From Gnetum montanum (lineage: Eukaryota; Streptophyta; Gnetopsida; Gnetales; Gnetaceae): a DNA stretch of 64,000 nucleotides. This document shows, one piece after another, positions 1-10,987 of this stretch (its first letter is position 1; each line of letters opens with the position of its first letter). Made by a program: the position numbers and the translations under genes. The notes under the pieces are model-generated. The model was given only the letters and a program-made list of their open reading frames with translations, did not search any database and had not been told where the DNA came from. The stretch spans positions 471,484-535,483 of the forward strand of contig MNCI01010074.1 of NCBI GenBank assembly GCA_015680685.1, written 5' to 3'.

Positions 1-2011
1 TGATGTTTGAGATATGTATAGAGATGTTGGCTTTGTGTGTGTCCATGTTATCTTTATGCTTTTGACTAGGGGTGATGAGACTTTTATGGAGTGATTTATG
101 GCTTTCCATTGTGTTATTCGATCTACTCGTTATTTGATGCATATCGACCTTGATGATCCATTAGATTCTGGTTTCCACTTGAGCTTGGCTTTGGTTAGAA
201 ATGCAGGATGTTATAAAGCTTTAAGGAAATTGTATATTTTAGTCTAGGGATTAAGGTTTCATCTTCATCTATATTATTTGTCATGGACTTCAAAAAATGG
301 ATAACCTTGAGTTTTGGGCCTTCACTATGAGACATTCACATAATTCTAGCAACAAAATTGCATTTTGAGGAAGCTTTGTTAACTCTAAGTATGCATGTGT
401 TGAAGATATTATTATCAAAAAACAAGCTCTTTGATCAATGTATATGTTATCATTCTCATAAATTGGATAATTATTAGAAGATTGAATAGTGAAGGATTTC
501 ACTAATATTATAAATCCACTGTACAAATCTACAAGCCTCATATGTTGACTTAGTTGTATTACAAGGAAAGCCATGTCTACATGACATTGACTAGTGTTGG
601 ATAAGACTCATCATCTTCCTAATACTAACTCATAGTTTAAAATGATTTATGTGGTTAAGTAGCCTTAGGGCATGTTAAAAATGAACCTAATTATGTAAGC
701 ATTTACTATTTTTATCATTTTTAATATTTTATAATTTTTATGAATTTTTATAATATAAAAATGGACCATAAAAAATAAATTCTAAGTTAAGAGAAATAAG
801 AATTTTTATGCAAAAAGTAAAGAAAATATGTGCTAAATGTTCAACAACATTGTAACATTGTTGAGATACCATGCTGACCTAGGTTAAAGCATGTGTAACA
901 AAGCTACCAAGTATCATGCTATCAAATCATACTTAAATCATATGATGTGTTACTCCCACTTCTTTAGTTCCACAATGACCAAAACAAGCGTGGTTGTAAC
1001 ATTGTTCCACCTTAGCACAAGCACTAAAAAGACCTTAAAATAGCATCACAAGGCCTTATTCTACCTTTTGGAGACCTCTAGGAAGCATCCTAGGTCATAA
1101 CCTAGCTTATGAACACCTTTGTTAGTGATCTTGGAAGAGTTCAATAGTTGAAATTTTTCCAAGAATGGCAACTCACATGAATTTCATGTCAATGAATACT
1201 ATGCTCACTTCAACTATATAGAAATGACATCTTGGATCCAATCTTGCCTCTATGAGGTCCCCTATAGCTTTCTTAAGCCCTCATGACTCACCAATGGTCA
1301 AATCCCAACTTTTTAGCCACTTGACCCTAGGACACCTAAGACCAAAATTTATCTAACTCTGAAGATGACGAGAATTTTGCATTAGTATTTGCCACTCTAA
1401 GAGCACCTTCAACACTATCATAGCACTTCACACATGCATTTGACAACATTTCACAAGTCTACAAAGTTCTCGGCGTTTAAAAAACATCATTTTGTCTCAT
1501 TCTAGGGTCAATTTTAGCATCTTAGGAGTTAGAATTTAAGCTTGCAAAATTGCTGAAAATTTTCTAACTCTAGCATTGTCGATGATGCTAACACTAGCAT
1601 CAATGTTAGTGTTTGTATCCTCAACAAGTTGTATTTTGTGTCCTATGATCATCAAGCTCACTAGTTGACACCTTCCATAGGCTTCTTAGGCTCTTAAGCA
1701 TTGTCTTGACAACATTCAATGTTGGTTTGGGCATCAAATGGGGTCCCAAAAGTTCAAAACTACAACATGGGTGGGCAAAATTTCTCCATCTTCCACTAAT
1801 GCATCAGCCTTAGCATTAGCATATGTGGGTACCACATTTTTCCATCGTTAACCTTCCAAAGCAACATTCAACAGTGTCCTTAGGCTTCTCAGGTTCCTCA
1901 ACTTCATCTCAGGAATGTTCAACATTAGTTTAGAGGTCAAATGGGGTCTCTGGAGCTAAAAATTCCAACTTGGTTAAATTCACAAAAAATTGGCTAAGTA
2001 TGGATGACATT
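1..2011. other. AT-rich intergenic flank, no gene
   Basis: No reading frame of believable length or composition is seen. From about 1380 onward the sequence repeats short words such as TTAGCATC and GATGCTAA in both orientations. The same words return at 28093-28870, on the far side of element B, so the two stretches were one sequence before B inserted. The origin of this repeat is unknown; it could be the non-coding part of an older element. Confidence 0.6.
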
Positions 2012-2818
2012 TGATGAACCGCAATATCGGGACCACAATATCAGATCCAACCATGCAATGTCAGATACCTGATATCGGGGCCTGTCTCCTTGCCTATAAA
2101 TAAGAGGTGGCACCCTTGGTTTTCACATTAGACAGTTAGTCCCTTAGTCGAACTCTTGCCATTTTCCCCCACAGAGTTAGAATTATTTTTGCGTGCCCAC
2201 AATAGGAGTCATAGAGTGAACAGATCTTTATTCGAGCATTGTGTACTTGAGCACACTTTGTGTACGGCAATAAAGATAAACTTTATGATAAACCGTGCAG
2301 CATTCAGAATAGATTAAGTAGTGTTAATTATTATTTAATGCTTTCCTAGTTGATTAATGATTTCTCTCACCCTACAACTCTCTTAGTTAACTACACTCAG
2401 TACGGCTGCTTTGAGCATGCGTGTAGTGCTTGGTAACCTAGTGACAATTAGTGTTTGGTAATCCTAGTAGCGTTGCACTGGTTCAGGATGTGTACGGCAA
2501 GTGGGAACAGATATCGGTGTTAGGAGTAATTAGAACTTAGTTAATGAGTAGTTAATTTAGATTAGTTACTTAGTTATCTCTCTCCTCCTCCTTACTAGCG
2601 TAGGATATAAAACACATAAAAGCTATAAAAATCATATGCCTCAAGCTTACTTAACCATACAACTGTGACATACAAGTAAGTTTGGGAAGACAACGATTAA
2701 CCAACCCGTTATTGTTCCACAAAGGCGCATAGGCACTTAGTCCTTGGAATTTGATCGGATCATGCGTGAAACACTCGTATTCATATGGTTGAGTGTAGGG
2801 GTACCTCGCCGCTCATCA
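2012..2818 (+). repeat. 5' LTR of element B
   Basis: It starts TGATGAACC and ends GCTCATCA, and matches the split copy at 20211-20552 plus 27629-28092 along its length. A TATA box (TATAAATAAG) lies near 2095, and an AATAAA signal follows within the R-like region near 2268. The last 30 bp, including GGGGTACCTCGCC, are shared with the LTR families of elements A and C. Upstream of the TATA box are degenerate forms of the ATATCGG word that is multiplied in the other families. Confidence 0.9.
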
Positions 2819-2819
2819 T

Positions 2820-2837
2820 TGGCACCATTGCCAGGGA
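2820..2837 (+). promoter_or_regulatory. Primer binding site of element B
   Basis: TGGCACCATTGCCAGGGA begins two bases after the LTR. It resembles the complement of the 3' end of plant tRNA-Asp, the primer usual for Athila-type elements, with a few mismatches that fit decay. Confidence 0.75.
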
Positions 2838-2953
2838 CTTAGTTGTTTGTGCACTAAGTAGAACTTAGGAAATCATTCACATTGTTGGAATGAACCCTTA
2901 GGGTTGGTTAAGGAAAAGATAATAATAGTACATTGCACACTGAACAAGACAAG

Positions 2954-4122
2954 ATGTCTTCTTCTTCGCATGAAAGCACTTCACCGCCTAGGACTAACAA
3001 AAGAAGCAATCGACGGCATGAACACATGACATTGATTAGCCAATCCCTCAACAGTTTCGTGTGGTATATATTTATCCCGATGAATATGTACCTGACTTCA
3101 CCTTTATTCTTCATCAAGACGAACAACTGCATTGACATGACTTGGAAGGTAACATAGTGTTACCTCCCGACCATTTAGTCCCAAGCATGCTTCTTCATGC
3201 TCTCACACGAATAGGCATGCAACACTTACATGCAAAATACGTTGCGCAGGACTATGATTTGAGAGACTATCATCCCACAGAGGCTCAACGTCAAAGGGAT
3301 TTGCAATAGGAGAGAAACCATAAGTCTTTGAAGGGAAAATGGTCCAAGGATGCCCCCCACGTTTTAAGTGAAACTGAGGGTGATGAACCTCCCTCAGGTA
3401 GTCGCCCACATAATGATGTTCCTCCCCTTGACTTTGGCCAAGGGGTTGTGTTTCAGAACCTTCATTATACTATTCATAACCCAGGTGTTGATACCAATGG
3501 ACACAAAGTGTCCAAAAAAGGAACAAGGACACATGAAAAAGGTGGGCATTTTGATCGCAATCGCGATTGAGGCAGAGACCACTGAAGAGAAGGTAGTAGA
3601 CACCATCATGGTGGTAGTTCTCCTTCTTCTTCACCTTCATCATCTTCTCCACCCTCTCCTTTAGTGTCTGGACGTAGCCATAGAGAAAAAGATCGTGATG
3701 ATAAGAGCAAGCAAAGTGGAAGTCATAGATGAAATAGCCAAGATAGAGGACGAGGGCACTCTAGGGAATTACAACATAGAAGAAGGGAGAGTAGGGAACA
3801 ACATAGGTATCATAGACGCCACGAATGAGACGATCATGATGTACCCCTACTCACTACTTGAAGCATGCTAGACATAATTGAGGTCGTGAGAGTTTGAACA
3901 AGGCACCAAAGAGATAGTAGGTTCAAGAGGTTAATATGAATAACATCCCACGATTTGAAGGGGGATATAACACTGATCCTCAAAATCACTTACAAGCATT
4001 TCATGATGCGTGTGCCTTTCAAAACATAGAGAATAAGTGGCAAAAACTTAAGTTGTTTCCACGGACACTAATAAAAGAAGCTGAAAGTTGGTACTAGTCC
4101 TTATAACCAAAATCCATTCATA
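2954..4122 (+). pseudogene. gag: gag of element B, 5' part (broken)
   Basis: The frame opens at ATG 2954 with a Ser/Pro/Arg-rich start that matches the gag starts of A1 (10988) and A2 (26499). Aligned to them, it holds the N-terminal block (IFILHQDEQL-like), the His/Arg/Ser-rich linker (3480-3850) and the first part of the capsid block containing LKLFPRTLIKEAESWY. Frameshifts occur after about residue 36 and again in the linker, and several in-frame stops are present (for example near 3307 and 3885), so no Gag can be made. The copy is cut at 4127 by a solo LTR and resumes at 6150. Confidence 0.8.
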
Positions 4123-4127
4123 GGTGG

Positions 4128-6149
4128 TGAAACACCACAAAATTTTAGCGTAGACACTTTGAAACAAGAACGACTCAAGATTTTTCTGCATTCAAGAGGC
4201 AAAAACTTGACTAAGGCATGGAACTCAAGCTAGCTTGCTCATGTTATCAAGCTAGCTTGCCCTCAACGTGACCAACCTTGACAGCTTTCAAATCAGGTCA
4301 AAATGGTCCTAATTTGAATGGACAAGACCCCCTTGGGGCCCACTGATGACTACTCCAAGTTTCAGCATCCAAAACCCAAGATTTCAAGTCAGAATTGCAC
4401 AAATCTTACTACTCACGTTGAGGTCACGCTGCCCAGCGTGAGTACAACATGAGTATAGCATGACCAACTTTCAGAGCCCTAAAACCAAGTCTAAACAGTC
4501 TGAATTCGAGCACGCAGACTCCCCTCGAGCTTCACTAATGTTCATTGTAGCTTCCGACCTCTAGAACCTTGAAAATTGAGCTCAAAATCACATGATTTGT
4601 TTACTCATGCCCAGGTCACGCTGGGGTCACATTGACAGCATGAGCCCAGCGTGACCAAACAAAAACAGGTCAAATCAAGTAGTCCCAAGCATAATTTTCA
4701 GCATCAACTCAACCCCCAAGGACAGGAAACAATTCTACTTGTTCACAGGCTCTAGAAAATCAAAATTCAGGCATGAAACACGTCATTTTGGCTTGGTCAC
4801 ATTGTGGTCACGCTGACAGCGTGAGCCCAGTGTGACCTGTCAAAAGTGGCTCAAATCAACACAAGGACAGACTCAAATTCAGCATCCAGGTCACCCTGGG
4901 AAGTAGGCAGTAGTTGCACTTCAAAGAATAGGCGTCAGAGGTCAAAATTTAGCTCAAAATATATCGCTTCTAGTTGGTCACGTTGAGGTCATGCTGGGGT
5001 TATGCTGAGGTCACACTGATAGCGTGAGCTGCCAAAAGTGGCCCAAATCCAAGCATAGACATGCCCAAATTAAACATGCAGGATGCCCTCAAGGTCAGGT
5101 AGCAGTTACACTTCAAAAACAAGTCTTAAAGGTGGAATTTTGACATAAAACACATCATTTTTACTTACGCACACTGAGGTCATGTTGGCAGTGTGAGTCC
5201 AGTGTGAGCACTGGTCATGACCAAGCAAAAGCACTTCCGACGCACGTTGAGGACATGCTAGGATCAAATCAACTCACGTTGGAAGCCCTACTGAAGCAGA
5301 GATGCCGCAAACAGCCACCGAACCATTCAAATCGACATCCTGCAGCAGTCGATTCAAAGGACCATGAAGTTTCAAGCGAGCCAGAGTCAATCCCTCTTGG
5401 AATTCATTGTAAATTTTCATTGTAAGCCTCACCATCTGTGAGCTTGTCATGCTCTTAAGCTGCTTCCATGGGCGTAAGCCAGGTTGCCATTGTAAGATAC
5501 AGTGCATCCGATCTAGAATGTAGTCTTCCTATGTGCACCTGTCACGCGATCCATTTTTCGTAGATCTCATAGCCATTGACCTCATTCATGAATCCTACTC
5601 TCGAGCCTAGCAAAATGTATAAATACCCTGTTCATTGACATAAACAAGGTTGGCAAAAATTTGAAAAAGAAAACCAGCAATCCTAAGTCAGACGCACGTG
5701 ATCCCCATCGCCTGCAAACATCACACATCAGAGCTTAACGTCTGACTTGCAATCCAAACCCGCAACTACGTTTTGACCGGTGTACATTTTGTTAATTAAT
5801 ATAATACAATTTCATTTTTGCCTTCCATTATGCTGTTCTGGTTCATTGTCTGTGTTATCCCATTTTATTGCACGCTTCTGCATATTCTGTTTATGTCTGC
5901 ACGCTATATTCACGTTTACGTTTTGTTGCATTATGCTATTCGTTTTACATTTTGTGAAGATCACCCCAGCGCAGGCCATAGCGTACGCTCAGGGAAGTCC
6001 TTGGTTGATCTGCGTGCAGACCATCCAAGGCACTCTGCCTTCGTTTTTCCAGCTTGCCCTCATGTGAAGGCAGGGTCATCTGTATCTCTCCAGAGATCTT
6101 TCGACGTTCGTTTTCTTCCAGCCTTACGCCGACGATTTTGGACAGTACA
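4128..6149 (+). mobile_element. Solo LTR of family D inserted in gag of element B
   Basis: The segment starts TGAAACACC and ends CAGTACA, and matches the two LTRs of element D (38203-39896 and 55399-57020). It is flanked by a perfect 5-bp duplication, GGTGG at 4123-4127 and 6150-6154, and gag continues on both sides. No internal sequence is present, so it is a solo LTR left by LTR-LTR recombination. At 2,022 bp it is longer than D's LTRs (1,694 and 1,622 bp), mainly because it has more of the CACGCTG/CAGCGTG word between about 4400 and 5240. A TATA box (TATAAATACC) lies near 5619. Confidence 0.92.
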
Positions 6150-6154
6150 GGTGG

Positions 6155-7540
6155 AGTACTATGTTAGAATTGTTCAACGAAAAGTATCAAACGTACTCCC
6201 GGGTGTCTAACCTATGAAAGAAAATCCAAGGATGGAAACAAGAAAGGCATGAACCCTTGGATGCTGCCATGGGCCGTTATTATGCACTATTACATCATTG
6301 TCCTGGCCATGGTTATTCATAGCGAGATCAGCTACGCCATCTTGTAGATGGGCTTAGGCATGAAATGAGAAGAACCCTTGGGACTTATGCCCAAGGAAGG
6401 TTATCTGAGCTTAGGTCCCATTAAATTCATAGATTACTGGAGCAAGTTGCTAAGGAAGAGGGTGAGCTACGAAGAGAGTGTGTGTGGAAGAATATAACCG
6501 AGATCTTTCCCTTTGGAAGAAGGGAGTAAGATTTTGTGAGGATGAGGAATAGTCACCACTCGAAGAGATGACGAATAGGAAAACCTTGCCTATCCAAAAG
6601 TTAACATCAGAAGTATTAGCAAAGGTAGACCAAATGTGGGACTCCTTGGATAGTAGTTTTCAAACTATTCTCAAAGTAGTAGAGAAGTCTAGAGAGCAAG
6701 GTAGTGATCATGACAAAAGAAAAAAAAGAGAAGCGGAAAATGCACGTAACAAGGGTAAGGACAAAGTTGCTATTATTGAAGAGGTTGTGGACTTAGATAT
6801 AGATGATGATAGTGGATGCGAGATATGTCAATAAGACCATCCTAAGGGATGTTGCCCTGTGATCTCACATCTACAGGAGTCTGGGGTGTATGCACTTAAT
6901 CCATGATTAAACAAACGGTAAACATCCCGACGGTTACCTTATCCCCAAGGTAACCCAAGGTAGTTTCACCAACCTTTAATGTATTATCCAAGTGGAACTC
7001 CACCACAACCGATTGAGCAACATCAATAGTGGTAGCACCCACAATTATGGAGAATGCCACCACCAAGGCAAAAATATCCTTACCGGAAACCTGACCCATA
7101 TGGATATTACATGCAACATCCAATCTTTCCATGTGACTTTGTTGGTCACATTACTCCTCAACATCACTACCAAGCCTGTGAGCACTATAGGACTCTGGGG
7201 CGATATTCCACAAGTGTATCATCCTTCAAATCCGACCACATCTCTCCCATCAATAGCTCCATTACCACTTGCTCTAGCAATGCAAGGTGAACTCACTGCT
7301 TAGCCAAAACAACGCAATGCCTTAAGGGTTGTTAATCCTCAACCTACTATTAGTTCTGACAACTGTATGAAGAAAAGACCTTTCTTCAGAACCAACAATC
7401 CAACCAAGCCTTTGCAATCACAAGCGGCTGAGTCTTTGGACATCTCCGTATCAAATAAAGCTTCAGAGCCCTCTTCGAGCCTAACACCACATTCAACACA
7501 TATGGTCATGTTAACACATGCCGTTACTAATTAGATCAAA
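6155..7540 (+). pseudogene. gag: gag of element B, 3' part with zinc knuckle and Pro-rich tail (broken)
   Basis: This continues the capsid block after the solo LTR with RLSQ-like, EQVAKEEGEL-like and NRKTLPIQKLT segments that match A1. A variant zinc knuckle follows at about 6816-6856 (CEIC, then DHPKGCC) with a stop TAA inside it. The sequence then passes into a Pro/Gln/Tyr-rich stretch to about 7300 that resembles the tail seen whole in A2. Several stops and frameshifts are visible. The role would be particle assembly and RNA binding. Confidence 0.75.
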
Positions 7541-8150
7541 GCTAGCCACCTTTACAGGAAATTCTCTGATCCTGGTAGTCTCTTGATATATCTACAAATC
7601 GCTAGGAATGAGCCATGCAAAGCTCTTTTGGATTCAGGTTCTGGTGTCAACCTAATATCCCAAGAAATGTACAAGGCCCAGAGCCTGCCCCCATTAAAAA
7701 AGAGCAACATTCGTTTAGAGTTGGCCGACCAGTCCATCATTGTTCCCTTGGGATTAGTGGAGGACATGGTTACCACTGTTTGTGGATGGTCGTATGCAAT
7801 AGAATTCCTAGTGATTCAAGTAAACAACAGTAAGGGGGACTTCCCAATCATAATGGGAAGGGCATGGCTAAGCACTATCGATGCGTGCCTAGGAATCCAC
7901 AATCTTTCCCTAGAAATATCTAAGAAAAATACTTTCGAAAAGATTGAGAAGAAAAAAGTTCCATGTATCGCATACAGTGACATAGGGTGTAATTGCGTGC
8001 AGAGATCATGGGTTGTGCAAAGTTTAACATTGTCTGCATGCAATTAGTGTGCACAAGTGATCAAGATACAAAAGTGCTTGTATGTAGTAACCACATGACA
8101 AGAAGACACCCAGTGGCTGATAGCTCATCAAGAAAGAAGCTCACTTATAT
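7541..8150 (+). pseudogene. pol: Retropepsin-like aspartic protease of element B
   Basis: The frame 7583-8047 reads through an aspartic protease core. The active-site segment is LLDSGSGVNLIS and the flap and second half include PLGLVEDM and FPIIMGRAWLST. A1 and A2 have DLG in place of DSG, which is the usual Athila form. The domain would cut the Gag-Pol polyprotein. It is in the same frame as RT (8153 onward) but separated from it by stops at about 8045 and 8097. Confidence 0.82.
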
Positions 8151-8152
8151 GC

Positions 8153-9230
8153 ATGGAATTAACTGAGGGTTTGACTTGCACTTACAAAGATAGCATAGAC
8201 GCATTAGAGCAAGTCCACTGCCAACTTCCAAGTCCTAACCTTGAAAACATCAACTGGGGGAAGTTGGAAATTCCTAAGAAATTTAAACAAGAGCCCCTAG
8301 AGCTAAAACCATTGCCCACCGGTATGGAGTACATGTTCCTGAAGAATGGAAAATCGGTAATCATCAACATAAGACTTGCTTCACAACAAAAAGAGAGTCT
8401 GCTAAAGGTAATAAACAAGTGGTTAAAATTTTTTGCCTGGTCATATCTAGAATTAACTAGAATAGATCCTAGGGTATGCCAACATAGGATTTACACTGAC
8501 TCCTCCATGAAGCCTCGAAAACAACCACAAAGGCGATTAAACCCAAAGTTGAAGCAAGTAGTAAAAGAAGAAATCAAACAGCTTCTAAAGGCTGGGTTCA
8601 TATACCCCATTGCTGATAGCAAATGGGTTAGCCCATTAGTAATCGTGCCTAAAAAGGGAGACAAATGAAGGGTGTGCATAGATTTTAGGCTACTAAACAT
8701 GTCAACATTCAAGGATCATTTTCTGTTGCCATTTGTTAACCAAGTCTTAGACACAATCACAGGGCATCACTATTGTAGTTTTTTGAATGGATATAACAGA
8801 TACACCTAAATACAAAGAACCCCAAAAGACCAAGCCAAAACTACATTCACTAGTCCTTGGGGAATGTTTGCATACAAACAAATGCCATTTGGCTTATGTA
8901 GTGCCCCTACACCATTTCAACGCTTAGTTCTAAGCATATTCTAGCAGCAGATAGGAAATGGTGTGGAAGTCTTTATGGATGTCTTCTCCACTTATGGGGC
9001 AATCTTTGATCAAGCCTTGGACCGATTAGAGCAAGCACTGAAAAGATGTGTAGAAACTAATTTAAGGCTCAACTGGCAAAAGAGCCATTTGATGGTGGGC
9101 ATAAAATCTCATGTATAGGGATAGAGGTAGACCTTGAGAAAATCAAAGTCATCCAAGGAATTACCCATCAACTAGAAACTGTCAAAGACATTCGGTCATT
9201 CCTTGGACACACTGGCTACTATAAGAGCTT
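8153..9230 (+). pseudogene. pol: Reverse transcriptase of element B (catalytic motif lost)
   Basis: This is a Ty3/gypsy RT by motif. It reads RRLNPKLKQVVKEEIKQLL, then WVSPLVIVPKKGDK, a stop at 8666, VCIDFRLLN, and FTSPWGMFAYKQMPFGL. The catalytic box reads FMDV at 8972-8983, where Athila RTs have FMDD, so the second metal-binding Asp is gone. A frameshift near 9100 and more stops follow. The segment from about 8293 onward, with RNase H and integrase, is exactly what A1 and A2 lack. Confidence 0.85.
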
Positions 9231-9883
9231 CATATAGAACTTTTCATAGATTGCCAAACCATTGGTAGAGCTAACGAAAAAGGACGTACCCTTCGAGTGG
9301 ACCAGGGAATGCAAATTAGCTTTCCAAACTCTGAAATAGAAGCTGGTAGAAACACCCATTCTCCAAGCTCCTAACTGGTCCAAACCATTCCATGTCATGA
9401 CTGACGCGTCCAACTATGCCTTAGGAGCCATACTTACATAGTTAGATGACCAGAAACGTCCTTATTACATTCACTGTGTAAGTAAAAGTATCGCTGGTGC
9501 ATAACTTAACTACACTACTATAGAAAAAGAATTAATGGCTGTAGTGTTTGCACTAGAAAAGTTTAAACACTATGTATTAAGATACAAAGTATTCATACAC
9601 ACAGATCATAGTGCAATTCGGTTCCTCATGAATAAGCCAATGGTAAGCCCTCGTATGATACGATGGCTTATAATCCTACAAAAGTTCAATTTAATAATGA
9701 TTGATCGTAAAGGCACTGAGAATGTAGTTGCCGATCATTTATCTCGGTTGTGCTGACACAGCCAATAGGATCGGTATCCAATTTTCAATCATTTCCCTAA
9801 TGAATTCCTCTTTGCTAGTGTAGTGAATAACCAATCACCCACGGAGAAAAACTGGTATAGTAGCATTCTTACCTATCTCCTTA
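9231..9883 (+). pseudogene. pol: RNase H of element B and linker to integrase
   Basis: The RNase H block reads MTDASNYALGAILT near 9400, then IEKELMAVVFALEKFKHY, HTDHSAIRFLM and VADHLSRL, which ends at about 9756. These are the usual Ty3/gypsy RNase H motifs with the acidic residues DAS, E and TDH visible. Stops occur at about 9439 and 9502. After 9756 the linker towards integrase continues to 9888, where A1 is inserted, and resumes at 17017. Confidence 0.82.
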
Positions 9884-9888
9884 CCCAT

Positions 9889-10845
9889 TGATGAGACGCG
9901 ATACGCGATATCGCGGTCGTCGCGATATCGCATTGTCCCCTGCGATATCGCGTACACGATATCACGGTCCATCGCCAAATCTATAAATAAGAGGCGACAC
10001 TCCCCTCATTTCCCATCCTAGGCTAGAAGTAGGGAAACTCTAGCAGTTTGATCACTTCAGAGATGGAATATTTTCCATATGCCCGCAGTAGGAGTCCCCA
10101 AGTGAACAGATCTTTATTCGAGCAGCTTTGTGCCTGAACGCAAGTTGTGTATGGCAATAAAGATAAGCTTTGTGGATAAACCTTGTAGTACATGGAATAG
10201 GTTTATTATTTGTTATTTCCTACCTATTATTTATTACATGCATTAGCGCAGCATGAGTACGACTTGGTTATGAGCATTGACGAATGTGTACGGCTAACCA
10301 AGGAATCGGCTACTCATCGCGATTAGATTCTCTCATCCTTGTCTCCTAGAATGCGGAATGAGTACGACTTGATTACGAGCATCTACGGGTGTGCATGGCT
10401 AGTCAAGGAATCAGCTGCTCATTACGTTTAGGCTAGTTAAGTGCCTTAGTATGACCACTTCAAGCACGTGTGTTACGTGTGGTGATCCCAGTAACGATTA
10501 GCGTTTGGTAGCCACAGTTGCATAGTTCAAGGTGTGTACGGTAAGTGGGAACGGATGCTGATGCTAGTTAATTTAGACTTAGGACATTAATTAGAGTTAG
10601 TTAGCTTTCTCAACCCTTCACCCTTTAGCATAGGAGAAAAATCATAAAAGACCATAAAAATCATATACCTCGGACTTACTTAACCATACACCGTGACAAC
10701 AACAAGTAAGTCTGGGAAGACAACGAATGATTAACCCCAAGTGTTCCATGGGGCGTTTAGGCATTTAGTCTGCGGAGTTCGACCAGATCATGCGTGCTAT
10801 GCTCGTTTTGTATGGTTGAGTGTAGGGGTACCTCGCCACTCATCA
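9889..10845 (+). repeat. 5' LTR of element A1
   Basis: It begins TGATGAGACGCG and ends CACTCATCA, just before the primer site. It is 957 bp, against 981 bp for the 3' LTR and for the 5' LTR of A2. The R/U5 part (AATAAAGAT near 10156, and the terminal GGGGTACCTCGCC) is shared with family B, while the U3 is different. Confidence 0.9.
9897..9990 (+). promoter_or_regulatory. U3 promoter of A1: GCGATATCGC palindromes and TATA box
   Basis: Several copies of the palindrome GCGATATCGC and near variants fill 9899-9965, and TATAAATAAG follows at 9982. The same arrangement recurs in the 3' LTR (16035-16155) and in both A2 LTRs. The TATA box is the likely core promoter. The role of the palindromes is inferred from their position only. 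Confidence 0.6.
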
Positions 10846-10846
10846 T

Positions 10847-10864
10847 TGGCACCGTTGCCGAGGA
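10847..10864 (+). promoter_or_regulatory. Primer binding site of A1
   Basis: TGGCACCGTTGCCGAGGA starts two bases after the LTR and is close to the complement of the plant tRNA-Asp 3' end. A leader of about 120 bp leads to the gag ATG at 10988. Confidence 0.8.
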
Positions 10865-10987
10865 CTAAGTGTTTGTGCGCTGAATAGAACATAAGGGATA
10901 TCACTTACATTGTTGTGAGCCTTAATGAACCTTCGGGTTAATCAAAAGAGAAAATTTATATAATGGTGAATTAGCACATCGATAAAA

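Noticed and set aside
290-574. Minus-strand frame of 94 codons in the left flank
   Set aside because: AT-rich, hydrophobic by composition, with no domain and no neighbours; likely chance.
5780-6210. Hydrophobic 95- and 130-codon frames in the solo LTR
   Set aside because: The same region in D's other LTRs (39585 and 56672) has similar frames with differing stops. They lie in U5-like LTR sequence and show no sign of being a protein.
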